Of a stretch of 64,000 bases of DNA, positions 63,941 to 64,000 are shown in pieces. The notes under the pieces were generated by a model. The model was not told the origin of the DNA and made no database searches. It worked only from the letters and a program-made list of their open reading frames with translations. Location: assembly GCA_018882795.1 (NCBI GenBank), contig VERJ01000005.1, forward strand, positions 1 through 64,000, given 5' to 3'. A program made the translations under genes and the position numbers. The DNA comes from Burkholderiaceae bacterium (GTDB taxonomy: Bacteria; Pseudomonadota; Gammaproteobacteria; Burkholderiales; Burkholderiaceae_A). Every line of letters starts with the position of its first letter. Within the stretch, counting starts at the first letter, position 1.

Positions 63941-64000
63941 GTGTCGTCCTTCGCGCTGGCGCTAGTGCTGACGGCTGCGGTCTGCCACGCCGGATGGAAC
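63941..64000 (+). CDS. N-terminus of an EamA/DMT-family transporter, truncated by window end
   Basis: GTG start, VSSFALALVLTAAVCHAGWN...; HAxWN motif typical of EamA permease N-termini. Confidence 0.5.
   Translation, partial: MSSFALALVLTAAVCHAGWN

Overview
The window is a gene-dense chromosomal segment of about 58-60% GC (estimated by eye). Gene content and order (trxB-ftsK-lolA-rarA-serS, hemCDXY, aceE-aceF-lpdA with a lipoyl-bearing E3) suggest a Betaproteobacterium, probably Burkholderiales; this is inference, with no database search. Main blocks, left to right: (1) a liv branched-chain amino-acid ABC transporter whose last gene fuses a hemerythrin-like domain to the LivF ATPase; (2) serS, rarA, lolA, ftsK, trxB and an Smr-domain gene; (3) a 1210-aa DUF5801-like repeat protein; (4) glnB-nadE; (5) head-to-head ppa and hppA; (6) hemY-hemX-hemD-hemC and argH; (7) a TRAP transporter and a fused indolepyruvate ferredoxin oxidoreductase; (8) a pyruvate dehydrogenase operon with a divergent histidine kinase/response regulator pair; (9) a tRNA-Arg(ACG) whose 3' end is duplicated 944 bp downstream, flanking a TauE/SafE gene; (10) an accessory stretch of hydrolases, PaiB, NMO and a Bug protein; (11) a Usp/Hsp20/HPF and MacAB cluster; (12) glyoxylate-shunt genes aceB and aceA; (13) a second ABC export system with three permeases. 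The observations most worth following up are the hemerythrin-LivF fusion, a ~56-bp palindromic repeat found in both orientations inside the lipoyl-domain linkers of lpdA and aceF, the tRNA 3'-end duplication with a minimal cargo element, and a terminator-like hairpin in the aceB leader. I found no CRISPR array, rRNA, transposase, integrase or recognisable phage module.
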